Shown here piece by piece: positions 1-10,291 of a stretch of 64,000 bases of DNA. Source of the DNA: Lonicera japonica. Lineage: Eukaryota; Streptophyta; Magnoliopsida; Dipsacales; Caprifoliaceae. Position 1 is the first letter of the stretch. The number at the start of each line of letters is the position of its first letter. The stretch spans positions 31,254,087-31,318,086 of the forward strand of contig CM038469.1 in NCBI GenBank assembly GCA_021464415.1, read 5' to 3'. Position numbers and translations under genes: made by a program. A model generated the notes under the pieces. The model saw nothing but the letters and a program-made list of their open reading frames with translations. It was not told the DNA's origin and searched no databases.

Positions 1-993
1 TGATGTCTTGGACTATGGAAGTATGGATTTTAGTCCAAAGAGGGGGATTATTTTGAAGTCGTTCAAATAACGGCTTACATTGTTTACGTAAATCTTTATA
101 GAAATCACTGATGTAATTTAAGGATCCTAAGAATCTCTGAAGTTGATTTTTATCTAAGATTTCATCAGGAAATTTATCTGCAAATTGAATGGCTCTATCA
201 ATTGGTCTAATTTGGTTATATTGAATATTGTGTCTTAAGAATCTTATTTTGGTTTGGAATAAACAACATTTGGTAGGGGATAAAACTAAACCATTTAATT
301 TGATAGTTTTAAATAATGAATTCAAGTGTTTCCAATGCTCTTCTATTGACTTTGACAAGATGAGCACGTCGTCTATATAGACTATGGAAAAATGACTATA
401 AGGGTTTAGAATATCATTCATGATATTCTGGAATTCACTAGGGGCATTTTTAAGGCCAAATGGCATAACCTTCCATTCATAATGGCCAAAAGGGGTAGTA
501 AAGGCTGTCTTATATCTATCTTCTTCATGAATTTGAATTTGCCAGAAACCACTCTTAAGATCGAATTTACTGAAGACTAAAGCCTGATCTAACCTATTAA
601 TTAGATCTTTTTTGTTAGGTAATGGGTACCTAATCCATTCTAAAACTTTGTTTAGTGGCTTATAATTAATTACAAGTCTAGGGGATCCCCTTTCTATTTC
701 AGCATTTTTGTTAACATAGAAAGCAGGGCAAGACTAAGGAGATTTACTTTTTCTTATAATTCTTTTTTGAATTAAATCATTTATTCTTTTTTACAAAACT
801 CCATTTGTTCATGATTCATTTGTATTGGTCTAGCCTTAGTAGGAATTAAATGTTCTTTAAATTCCTTAGCATAGGGAAGCCTTACAATATGCCTTTTTCG
901 GTGCCAAAAAGCATGAGGTAAATCAGAACAAACTTCTTTGACAAGTTTTTCATTAAATTCTTTAATTTTAGTTTATAGTCTAGAATCTTGTAA
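1..993 (-). pseudogene. Caulimovirid reverse transcriptase/RNase H region (endogenous pararetrovirus)
   Basis: Read on the minus strand, this stretch encodes the reverse transcriptase part of a plant pararetrovirus polyprotein. The catalytic motif I-V-Y-I-D-D-V-L is visible around 360-390, followed by the thumb and the start of the connection to RNase H, which leaves the window at base 1. The copy is dead. Stops lie at 994-996, 973-975 and 734-736, and one base appears to be missing near 785-792, shifting the frame. It continues the same degenerate polyprotein as 994-3735. The family (Caulimoviridae, with protease and RT in one ORF as in petuvirus/florendovirus-like viruses) is recognised from motif order; the genus is uncertain. 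It is most likely an old integrated copy with no product. Confidence 0.88.
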
Positions 994-2430
994 TTATTCT
1001 TCAATTTTCTTGTATTTAATTTCATCTTTTAGATGTTTTAAATGATTTGATTTATTATTTAGTAAGTTTAAACTTTTTGAGATTGATTGTTCTTTTATCA
1101 TTCTCAAGTTTCTTTCTTTTGGTTGTGTAGTGAAATTAAACGTGACTTTGTGTCCTAAATGTTTAGTTACTAGTCCTTTACTTGAAGTATTAAATGGATA
1201 TAATAAATATATGAATGGTAATCCTAAAATGACTTTATCCGTCATATTTCTGATTAAAACAAAAGATGTTTTATAACATATTCCATCTTGACAGATATGT
1301 GCATTAGGTAATTTATATTTCATTTCCATTTTGCTTCCATTGGCAGAACTTAGTCTTTCACTTGTTTTCCTATAATATATTGTTGGAACTAGTCCTTCTT
1401 GGATACAGCTTAAGTCTGCACCAGTATCTAAAAGAGTGGGTAGTTTTAATACAAATGTTTTATTTATGACTATAGTGACATTTATATGCCATTTTTGGAT
1501 AGTTATATCTTTTAATCTATTTAGAGAATGATTTTGTACTTCTACATTAAGATCTTCTTTATCTGATTCATCTTTTTCAGTATTTTCATTAACTGATTCT
1601 TCTTCACTTTCTCCTTCAGAGAAGCTATTTATTTTTAAGTTTGATTTGTTAATTTCTTCTATTTTAGTAATTATTTCTTGTCTAAGTTCAGGAATTTCTT
1701 TCTTTAATTTAGAAATTTCTTTCTTTAGATTGTTAACTTCTAAATTTAATTCTGGAAGTGTTACTTCTTTAATTGGATTTTTAAATCTTTCTAAAGTTTT
1801 ATTAATACTAAAGATGGGGTTTTCTTTATTTTTGAGTAATTTTTGTGCTTTAGATACGGTTGTTAATAATTTTTCTAATTGGTTCATATATTGGGTTTTT
1901 AATTTTGGGTCTGATATTTTACTTATTAAGTCTATTAACAAATTCTTTTCCTCCTGGATTTTTGTTAATACATTTATTTGTTTATTACAACAGGTTTTAG
2001 TACAATTGTTACTACAACCTAATTGTGGTGGTTCTTCATCAGAATGACTAGAATAAGCAGTGGATTCTTCATAACTTTGTGAAGGTAAACTAGATCCCAA
2101 TGATTCACCTTCAGATTGATTTTCAATCCTCATAAGTTCAAGAATTTGTTCTACTTCTTCTTCAGGTACATTTAATTGACTTAACTTTTCTTTAACTCTA
2201 CATTCATTTTTGTAATGCCCTTTCTTTCCACAATTATGGCAGATTATCTTACTTTTGTCAAATTTCTTATTTGATTTTTTCTTTTTATTAAATGAGGGTT
2301 TTTTATAATAATCTTCTGAATTATTTTTCTTACTTTTCCTTTTATGAGACTTATATTTTTTGTCCTTTTTAATGTGGGTTTTTCTCCTAGAAGGGGCAAC
2401 CGGGGGTAAACCATATTGCTCACAGAATGT
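994..2430 (-). pseudogene. Caulimovirid zinc knuckle plus aspartic protease region
   Basis: Minus-strand polyprotein segment. A CCHC zinc knuckle (C-x2-C-x4-H-x4-C) lies at about 2190-2255, just after a Lys/Asn-rich basic tract. A long coiled-coil-like Lys/Glu/Leu stretch follows at about 1660-1950. The retropepsin-type protease carries the active-site triad motif L-L-D-T-G-A-D at about 1405-1430, with a later I-L-G-L-P flap/hydrophobic segment near 1225. The frame is open from 2430 to a TAA at 994-996 and is the same frame as the coat-protein part (2431-3306), from which a single TGA at 2431-2433 separates it. The order coat protein, zinc knuckle, protease, RT is that of caulimovirids. No LTRs are seen, which fits a pararetrovirus rather than an LTR retrotransposon. 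Confidence 0.87.
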
Positions 2431-3306
2431 TCATAATTCATATTTAGCTTTATTTTTATCTTTGCCTGCTTGCTTACTTAATTTAAAGTCTATGCACATT
2501 TTTAGACCTGTTTTTTGGATTTGACTTATTATATCTCCATAAGTTAGGTTATCATAGTCTATGTAACCTAAATTTTTACTTAATTCTTCTCGAATTTTAT
2601 GGGCAAATAGGCTGGGCAAACCATTCACAAATTTTTCTTTCCAAAATGGTTTGTTACTATTATCTCTCATCATGACTCTAGAAGTGAATACATCTTTATA
2701 CCACCTAAAATCATTAAGAGTTGGGCAAGTAAGGTTACTAAGTTGGTCGTGAAGTCTCTCAGTTATATTGCTGGGAGTTCCTATGAAATGTTTAATTATG
2801 GTATAAACTAATGTGTTAACACCATCAGGAGGCCCATAATTGATTTCCTCATCATAGATGGGGTTTCCTTCATCATCTAACTGTACGGCATGAATTATTG
2901 CTTCTCTAGCATCTTCAGTGAGATGTTTTTCCCACCAAGATCTAAGGGTTCCTGTAAATCCTGATGCTAAGAGTTCAACTATTTCTGGTTGAGTTAGATC
3001 ATGGTAAGCATTTAAGTAGCTATTGGCTACCATAGACATATGGCTTAACTTATTAATTAATTCTTGTTCACTTAGACCATCAATATTCCATTCATACATT
3101 TTATTGGATGATACAGCAAATTGATTACTTAAATTTCTTTCTTTATATTGAAGATCTGGAGGTGTTGGTCTAGAGTACCAATTTTTTGTATTACTAGTGG
3201 GATTTGGTTTGTTAAATGTTAATTTATTAAATTGATTCTCTAATTTCATGAACAATGGATTCATCATTAGATTCATCATCAGATTTATTTTGATCACTTT
3301 GTTCAT
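2431..3306 (-). pseudogene. Caulimovirid coat-protein/gag-like region
   Basis: Minus-strand open stretch of about 290 codons matching the conserved core of the caulimovirid coat protein: a Trp-rich block (S-W-W-E-K at about 2930-2945) and downstream F-W-K-E-K-F-V-N-G-L-P, typical of gag/CP folds. It ends at a TGA (2431-2433) after a Lys-rich tail, and the same frame resumes into the zinc knuckle, so this is a nonsense mutation rather than a natural stop. The Met codon at 3306 is probably not a true start, because the preceding sequence (3240-3735) is open in another frame and joins near 3250 through an apparent one-base shift. Confidence 0.86.
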
Positions 3307-3735
3307 TATGCTTTTTTAAGGTGGTTACATTTTTTGTTCCACTTGTTGAGGATACATGTTTTTCAATTTTTCTTGCTAATTCTCTGTCTTTATTTGGCAG
3401 ACCTAAACCTTCTCTTTGTTCAGGTAAGTGTAAAATTGGTTTTTCAGATTTTCTTTTAATTATAGTTCCTTCAATTTTTGTTTCAATTTTATCTTCAATG
3501 TTGTCTAATTGTTTTCCTAGTGAAACTAGATATTGATTAGTATAATTATTTTGTTTGATTATTTTTTTATTATCAATTTTACTGTCTGTTTCAGGTATTT
3601 TAAATGGAGAAGCTTTTACTAAAGTATTTTTTACTTGTATATTCAGAGTTTCAAGTGGAGGATGACTATATGTGATTTTTGTATCATCTTCTTTGGTCCA
3701 TTGAGTTTTTGTTATTACATTGCATTTATTATAAT
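3240..3735 (-). pseudogene. Caulimovirid polyprotein spacer between movement and coat regions
   Basis: Open minus-strand stretch without a start codon, running from about 3735 down to about 3240. It is rich in Lys, Glu, Asn and Ser, and its last part is an acidic Ser/Asp repeat. Position and composition fit the variable linker just before the coat-protein core in single-polyprotein caulimovirids. The frame differs by one base from the coat-protein frame, so a frameshift lies near 3250. Beyond about 3740 the viral similarity stops, and the movement-protein part is absent: the integrated copy is truncated here. Confidence 0.6.
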
Positions 3736-3740
3736 ACTTT

Positions 3741-5264
3741 AATAATTGTATCCTTAAGTACCAAAAAAGTGCCGAAGTTAACCAATTTAATTAGATATCT
3801 AAATAAACTAATTAGACAGTACAGACCATTCTTAAATTAGCCTAGTTAGGGTTTTAGTAAAAAATCTAAGAATTTACGTTTTTGGTTCTTAATCTTATGC
3901 GATTTTGTGCAAACTCATGAAAACATGTTTGAAAGCATGCAAGGATAAATTATTACCCAAGATCAGTATGTGATCTCTATCTAATGGGATGAAGAAGACA
4001 AACGCACAACCGATTCTCATTCAAAGTAGAAATTTCACATTCATTTGCCACAGACCCCTAATTACAGATTTAGCTCAACAAGAATGTATTAAACATTCTA
4101 GACGTATTAAAAAGCATTGAAGAAAAGTATGCAATAGTAAAATAACATTCATAAATCAAAAATCAAGATTTGAATTCGAGAGATTACGATTTACGGTGAA
4201 AAACAACAAAACAAGGTTTTAGCGATAATAAAAAACAACTGCAAAAGAACTGAACTAAACATATCCTAAATACTAAAAATTTTAAAAATTCATATTCACA
4301 TCATGATCATGAGATTCATACATAAACGACAAGAACATTTTATGAGAATTTACGATTTAATGAGAAAATAAGTAAATACCGAAGATTTATTGAGTTTTGA
4401 AACAAAATAGCTTAAAGACATAAATGAATGGCCATCAAATCATAAATAAATGAATCAAATCAAATTCATTCATGCATTCATAACAAGAAAATAAGGAACA
4501 TTCAATAAGAGACTTTAATTAATTGAAAAAAGATTAAAAAACTAGGGTTTAACAATCATATATGAGATTTGAATAAAAAACCTCTGAGATATGAATGCCG
4601 AATTTGGTTATAATGCTTATTCTAAACTCTAATTGAATATAAATTAATTAACTTTCAAAGGAAATAACAAAAAGAAACTATCATCAAGAACTACGCAAAA
4701 ACTCCTAAAAGAATGGCGATGTTTTTTCGCCACTCTCAATATAGACTATTTATAACCTAAAATCCCTTCACTCAGCCTTAAATTCCTCCTAATCAGACCC
4801 TAGTCAAACCGGAACCAAAATTAAAATTATAGGCTAAAAATAGACTAGGATCGAGCTTGGCCCATTTTTTTAGCTTCCATCAATTTTCCTGCTTTCTTCC
4901 ATTTTTTGTCCATTCGATAGGTCTTTTGAGGCACTTTAACATCCAGTAGACTTCTGGAACTTTGCTTCACACTTTGTGCTCGTAGTTCGGGAGTTGTTTG
5001 TAGTTTTTTTCTCTAATTTTTTCTTGAAATTCACATTTTTTTAAAAAATTCTTTTCGTGTTTTTCTTTTCTTGGACTTCTTTCCATTATCAATTGTTAGT
5101 CGCTTAATCAATTTTAGCTTGCAAAACGGCTTAATATTACAAAAATACCATCCAAAGCCAGAATTTGAAGCTTAAATTGAATTTGCATGCAACTAAAGTT
5201 TTGGGAAGTAAACCAATGTTAATTGAACATCTAAAACAATATATATAATACAAATTCTAGGCTC
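3741..5264. other. AT-rich non-coding stretch, no gene recognised
   Basis: No reading frame of note on either strand. The DNA is strongly AT-rich up to about 4690; 4700-5110 is more mixed and could belong to an old retroelement LTR or leader. I could not find paired terminal repeats or a duplication that would define an element. It separates the truncated pararetrovirus from the start of the MULE relic. Confidence 0.5.
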
Positions 5265-7891
5265 GATCAGCTATAAAGAAATGTGATTGTCCATTCTCAC
5301 TATGTGGTGTGAATCTCAATTGGGATAAGTGGAAATGCTATGTGGAATTCATAATCATGACTTACCGTAAACTTTAGTTAGGCATCCGTATGCAGGAATA
5401 TTGAGTAAATATGAGAAAAAATTTCTTGATGAAATAACCATTGTCATGGTGAAACCAAGAGATGTTCTTTATGGACTCAAAGCCCATAATGAAGAGATTG
5501 CCTCCACAACAAGAATAATTTACAATGCTAAGACGAAAATGAAAACACATGCAATGGAGGATATGAGTGCAACGCAACAACTAATGAAGATTATAGTGGA
5601 TAAACATTGTGTGTATTGGCATAGATGCAATGAAGCAACCGAAGAGGTTTTAGACTTATTTTGAGTCGAACCGAATTGTATTTTGTTGGCCAAGCGTTTT
5701 CCTTTCATAGTTATTCTTGATTGCACTTACAAGTGTTGGCTAAAACGCGGAAATTAACAATTTAAATAAAATAGAAAACTGAGTCTCGTGTATCACACAG
5801 TCTCCCTAAAATGATTACGCCGCTTCCCACGGTGCTTATGAGGTTTGTTATGGCGTTTGTCTCCCAGGGTGAAATGGTAAAGAGTGTCTACCTTTAGCAC
5901 TTGGTGTCACTCGCGAAACGAACTTAAATTGTGTATGAACTTCACCACCAAAACAAAACTATTCTTGAGAGCAAAAGAGAATTTCGTGAAGAGAGGTGTG
6001 CTTTAAAATGTGTGGAAAGATGTCTCCAAGCCTCCAATTTATACAAGGGGGAGGATCTCTAGAATTAATATCCCGTTAATTATAAAAAAACGTTTAGTGT
6101 TAATTGCAACAATTAAACAAAAACGTTTTTACAATTAAATAAGAATTAATTCAAACGGTTTTAAATTAATTTGAATTTAAAATCTCTTAATTAAAACTCT
6201 AAGTGCAAAACATGACCCTGCACGGCTGGCCATTTTTGGAGCGACATTCGTGTCTGCAGGTGCAAGCGCACACAAGCCAAGCCTGTGTTAAGTCAAATTC
6301 GGTCCGTGATTTGCACCCCCCCTGCGCCTGGATGTGAGAGAGAGAGAGCCTTATATTTCTTAGAAGCTTATGAGCTAGTGAAAGGTAATCCTTTATAAAC
6401 TCATAATTTTTTTTCCAAAGTTCCAATGTGGGACTAACATTTCCCATTTTATTTTCCATCTCAAGTAACTCACTTTGGGTGACAATTTCTCATTCACCTC
6501 AAATCCGTTTTGAGAATACAAATACACGATCCCGATGTACTCACGGAAGATAACACGAATTTATAATTTTCTTTCACAACCGAGTGTGAAACCCCATTTA
6601 AAATTACCCTAAAAAAGGCATCAAAACCATTTTTTTTCCAACAACAAGACCTATAAGTACAAAATGCATTTGTTTGCAATGGTGGGGTTTACATCGACTG
6701 CAACGATATCCTTCATTACTAATTGTTTCTATATAAGGAGATGGATGATAACTATACATGGGCCCTTTCAAAGTTGATGATGTTGTTTGAGGTTAATGAA
6801 TTCCCAAGCTTTTTTGTAATAGATAAAGAGTTTGCATCTATCAATGCCATTCATCATGTTTTTCCTGATGCACCTTACATGTATGTTATGCACGTTTCAT
6901 ATTTCAAAAAGTGTGGAATAACATTGTAAAAAACTTTTTCAAAGCATGTTCGTTTGGGAGCTTTTCATTTAATATTGGAGTCATTGTATGATAACAACAT
7001 CAAATAAGATTTCTTCAAAGTATGGGAATAATTTAATTTAATTTAATATAGGTGGAGTTTCCAAAGTAAGTTGAGTATTTGACAAAAAACTGGTTTGGTT
7101 ATAAAGAGGCATTCGTACTTACGTGGACAAATCATATAAAACACTATGGTTGCAGGGTCGTATGATAAGCTGAAGAAGTTTCTTGGGTTGGGTGAAGGAA
7201 CTTTTGACCTAGTTTTTATTGGGCTTGCCAATATACTGCCCCTACAACTTAACAAAGTCAAAGCCATTTTTTGGAGGAGTCTTAGGCCGGTCAAAGAAAG
7301 ACACCACGTAATGTGTTTAAAAGAACTTAAGGAGAACCTTTCTATGTTTACTTTGGACTTGATCAAGAAAGAGAAATATAGGTCGTTTGATATTGGGTTA
7401 GATCCATTGGCATGTGATCAAATTCTTTGTATGATTTATGGGTTGCCCTATGCACGAGTTGTTATAATATGGTCATGCGAATCATCTTATACCCTTGGTT
7501 ACTATTGATGAATATTGGCGAAGGCACACAATTTTATAAAATATCCAGGATGAGACTATCTTTTCTAAACGGCCGAGATGACTTTATTGAATAAATTGTA
7601 TGCTCAATCAACGGACGATGATAATATGATTTTTTTTTGAAGAAATTAAAGGATCTTGTTGCGACATATACGACGTCACTTAAAAAGCCAATTCCCGTTA
7701 TTCCAAAGGGTAGATTCCACGCCTCAAAAAGAAAATTGAGCCAAAAGGAGAAGAAAATTGTAAAGTCTATGAAGCAGAACCCATCGGGATTTGAGTTCGC
7801 GATGGTGGGTGAAAACCGAGTTTCATACTCAACAAATGGCGTAAATGAACCAAATAAGTGTTTCAAAACTTGGTGCACACGGACTGACTAG
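5265..7891 (+). pseudogene. FAR1/MuDR-type MULE transposase relic, interrupted by an LTR
   Basis: Plus-strand remains of a Mutator-like transposase of the FAR1/FHY3-related kind. From 5265 a FAR1-type DNA-binding domain is seen, with C-P-F-S-L-C-G and the terminal H-N-H-D. It is followed (5401-5664) by the segment leading into the MULE catalytic domain. D-C-T-Y-K at about 5717-5733 starts the DDE region; the sequence then breaks for the LTR at 5734-6643 and resumes at 6649 with T-Y-K-Y-K-M. The D-N-Y-T-W-A-L and V-I-D-K-E motifs follow at 6745-6830, the C-terminal part at 7146-7508, and a tail to 7891. In-frame stops (for example after 5664), frameshifts near 6720 and 6930, and a ruined SWIM zinc finger around 7410-7460 show that it is non-functional. 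Terminal inverted repeats were not identified. Confidence 0.85.
5734..6643 (-). mobile_element. Solo LTR inserted in the MULE transposase
   Basis: A 910-bp element with the LTR termini TGTTGG...CCAACA, flanked by a perfect 5-bp duplication ACAAG at 5729-5733 and 6644-6648. Removing it with one ACAAG restores an uninterrupted D-C-T-Y-K-T-Y-K-Y-K-M reading frame of the transposase, which is strong proof of the boundaries. Orientation is judged minus from a TATA-like box (TATAAAT, complement of about 6037-6043) followed by an untranslated leader. The minus-strand text also contains the AGTCCCACATTGG motif (about 6420-6435) common in plant Copia-type LTRs. No internal retrotransposon genes are present, so it is a solo LTR formed by LTR-LTR recombination. 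Confidence 0.9.
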
Positions 7892-8277
7892 AACATAATA
7901 GGGGCAAATAAAAAATAACATTGGGCTTGGTTTATATAGACTATTCATACACCATTTTAATGATTTCTAGAAGAAAGAAAAGAGTAAGAAAACCTTACTT
8001 AGACCTAGTTCTTTGATTTCGTTTTGTTGATGTTGTTTTGTTGTTGCCGTTTTCTTTTTTTTTTTCAATGGAGTTTAAAAGTTAAATAGTTGAGAGACAA
8101 ACAGAAGGAGACGAGAGAGGGAGGTTTGAATGTTTTGTTTTAATTTTTTAATCTTTTTTGTTAATTATGTATTAAGGTTAACTATTTGAATAATAAGATA
8201 TAAAAAATATTTGTGATAAATTTTTTTTTTATGAAATTAAAAAGAGTGAACAATATCACTCACATAGCAACGGTAAA
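7892..8277. other. AT-rich spacer, nothing recognised
   Basis: Poly-T tracts (8048-8066, 8221-8230) and a purine-rich patch at 8090-8130. No coding sequence or paired repeats seen between the MULE relic and the repeat block starting at 8278. Confidence 0.5.
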
Positions 8278-9480
8278 GGGTGATGTTATATACACTCCTC
8301 TTTTGTAGCTAGAATACCAAAAATTTGAAACAATTTTTTTTTTATTTTTTAGTGGCAACCAAAATATTAACTATTTGGTATTAGGGGTTGGTTGCCCCAA
8401 TACATAACATACAAGTCGAAAACCTTTTATCGAGATCAAATGTCAGTGAAATATTTCTAAAAATTGACTAGGCCAAAGTTTGCAGAATGTCAAATCGGTG
8501 TTAGGTTACCAAATCAAATGTTGAAACTCGACAACAAGACACCAACTCGGTTAGGGGTGTGCACGGTTCGGTTAACCGAACCGAGCGGTTAAACCGTTAA
8601 CCGAACCGACTTTTTGGTTTTACACTTAATTTCAACCGAACCGAACCGTCAAAGCGGCTAAAACCGACCGGGGTCGGTTTGGTTTTGGTCGGTTCGGGCG
8701 GTCGGTTTTTGTCGGTTTGGACCTTGGGCCTAAATTAGTGTTTTGGGCTATAGGTTTATATTATTTGAAATTTTTTATATGTTTTTCTTTCTCTTGGGCT
8801 TTATTTTCTTGTTGATTATTTGTGCATTTTCTCTTCTTAAATATTTATTATTATTGGAATTTCTTTTTAATTATTTAACCTATATTATTTTAAAGAAAAT
8901 AGCTCATTAATTAAATACACAAAACCAATAAAAATGTAATAAGTATCCTATTCGGTTCGGTTCGATTTTTGTCGGTTTTATACATCAAAAAACTGATAAC
9001 CGAGCCAACCTACTTCGGTTGTCCGATTTCTTAACTGAACCGAACCATAAAACTTGAAAAACCGCTTGGTTTGTCTCGGTTCGGGCCGGTTCAGTTCGGT
9101 TTTTCAGTTTTCTGCACACCCCTAAACTCGGTGCTTAAATTTGGGGTGCCACCATATGGGATTGGTTGCCCAAGCACATAACATACAAGTGGGTAATAAG
9201 TTGCCGATACACCAACTCGATGGGTTGCCCCAATACATAACATACAAGTTGGTAGTAAGTTGCCGACTTGAAGTTAATGTTTAGCGACAATTTACCGAGT
9301 TAGAGGTTATAATTCGATAAACTTTTGCTAAGATTAAATGTCAGAGAAATATTTTTAAAAATTAACACGACCAAAGTTTCTCGAATGTTAAGTCAATAAA
9401 ATATTATCGAATCGAATGTTAAAATTCAACAACAAAACACAAACTTGATACTTAAATTTAGGGTATTATCATATAAATTG
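8278..9480. repeat. Diverged MITE-family sequence with internal duplication
   Basis: The left end (8278-8320, GGGTGATGTTATA...) matches the terminus of the MITE at 9727-10036. Inside, the phrase GTTGCCCCAATACATAACAT occurs at 8391 and 9224 with a degenerate copy at about 9164. About 200 bp after each main copy also align: a block beginning ATCAAATGTCAGTGAAATAT (8436-8550, continuing at 9125) against 9330-9475. The matching right terminus was not found, so this looks like a larger, tandemly duplicated and decayed relative of the nearby MITE. A hAT element (8552-9124) is inserted in the first copy. Confidence 0.6.
8552..9124. mobile_element. Non-autonomous hAT element with 8-bp TSD
   Basis: A 573-bp element with terminal inverted repeats TAGGGGTGTGCA at 8552-8563 and TGCACACCCCTA at 9113-9124. 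It is flanked by a perfect 8-bp duplication AACTCGGT at 8544-8551 and 9125-9132. The 8-bp TSD and TAGGG-type ends are diagnostic of the hAT superfamily. Both subterminal regions are packed with GGTTCGGTT / AACCGAACC motifs in both orientations (for example 8566-8720 and 8950-9100), plausible transposase-binding repeats. No open reading frame is present, so it must have been moved in trans. Confidence 0.93.
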
Positions 9481-9726
9481 CCACGATTAATAATTTTTAA
9501 ATTATAATATTAAAATTATATTAGTGTTTTAATTATAAAATCGGAGAACTTATAAAATTACCGACGATAAAAGGGTAAGGCAGCCTTGTCAAGACCCTAT
9601 TATTTTTTATAATTTTATCCCACTGGGGGCACGGGTTCACTGTACACGGTGTCGCCTTATACGCACACGAACCTCTTCTCTCACTCAATTTTCTGAAAAA
9701 TGTCTGACAGAGAAGTATTAAATTTT

Positions 9727-10036
9727 GGGTGATGTTATAAGCACCCCTATTTTGTAGCCAAAACACCACATAATTAGGGTGTTGAAGGTGTTGTGGCTAA
9801 ATAATTAGAGGATATTTGATTCGGTGGCAAGTTGCCGACTTTAAGGTTCATATTCGGTGACAGTTTACCGAATCAGATGTTCAATTTCGGTGGCACGTTG
9901 CCGTTTAGGTCAATTCGGTGAAACGTTACCGAATCAAATGTTCAATTTCGGTGGTGTGCCACCGACTGAACGTGTAAATTTTGAATGTTATTTTTGGTGT
10001 CTTGGCTACAAAAGAGGGGTGTATATAACATCACCC
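9727..10036. mobile_element. Mutator-type MITE, 310 bp, 9-bp TSD
   Basis: Long terminal inverted repeats of about 42 bp (GGGTGATGTTATAAGCACCC at the left, GGGTGTATATAACATCACCC at the right end), flanked by the perfect 9-bp duplication TTAAATTTT at 9718-9726 and 10037-10045. A 9-bp TSD with long TIRs indicates a Mutator-like MITE. The interior holds several short repeats built on TTCGGTG and GTTACCGAATC. It ends 255 bp before the start codon of the DUF616 gene, so it lies in that gene's promoter or 5' leader region. Confidence 0.9.
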
Positions 10037-10210
10037 TTAAATTTTTTATTTTTCTTGATCAACGAGAATTATTAAGATGATATTTCCGTTTTAATTAATA
10101 GTTTCACTTGGAACTCAGCGGCAACACAAATCCAAAGAAAGGAATATTCATCAACTATACACTCCACACCACTCTAATCACCCCTCGAACCCTAAAAAAT
10201 TCAATTCAAT

Positions 10211-10270
10211 AATATATACACGCAGATAATAAACATATATATATATATATATACACAATATATATACACA
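10211..10270 (+). promoter_or_regulatory. TATA-rich region upstream of the DUF616 gene
   Basis: A run of (TA)n with several TATATA/ATATAC boxes, 20-80 bp before the start codon at 10292. It could hold the TATA element or simply be a microsatellite in the 5' leader. The transcription start is not determinable from sequence alone. Confidence 0.35.
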
Positions 10271-10291
10271 ATTTGAGTGAACAATGTAGGA

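Noticed and set aside
10277..10291. GTG start giving five extra residues before the DUF616 protein
   Set aside because: Plant nuclear genes start at ATG; the ATG at 10292 is in frame, and M-A-Q-Y-R-Q fits the family start.
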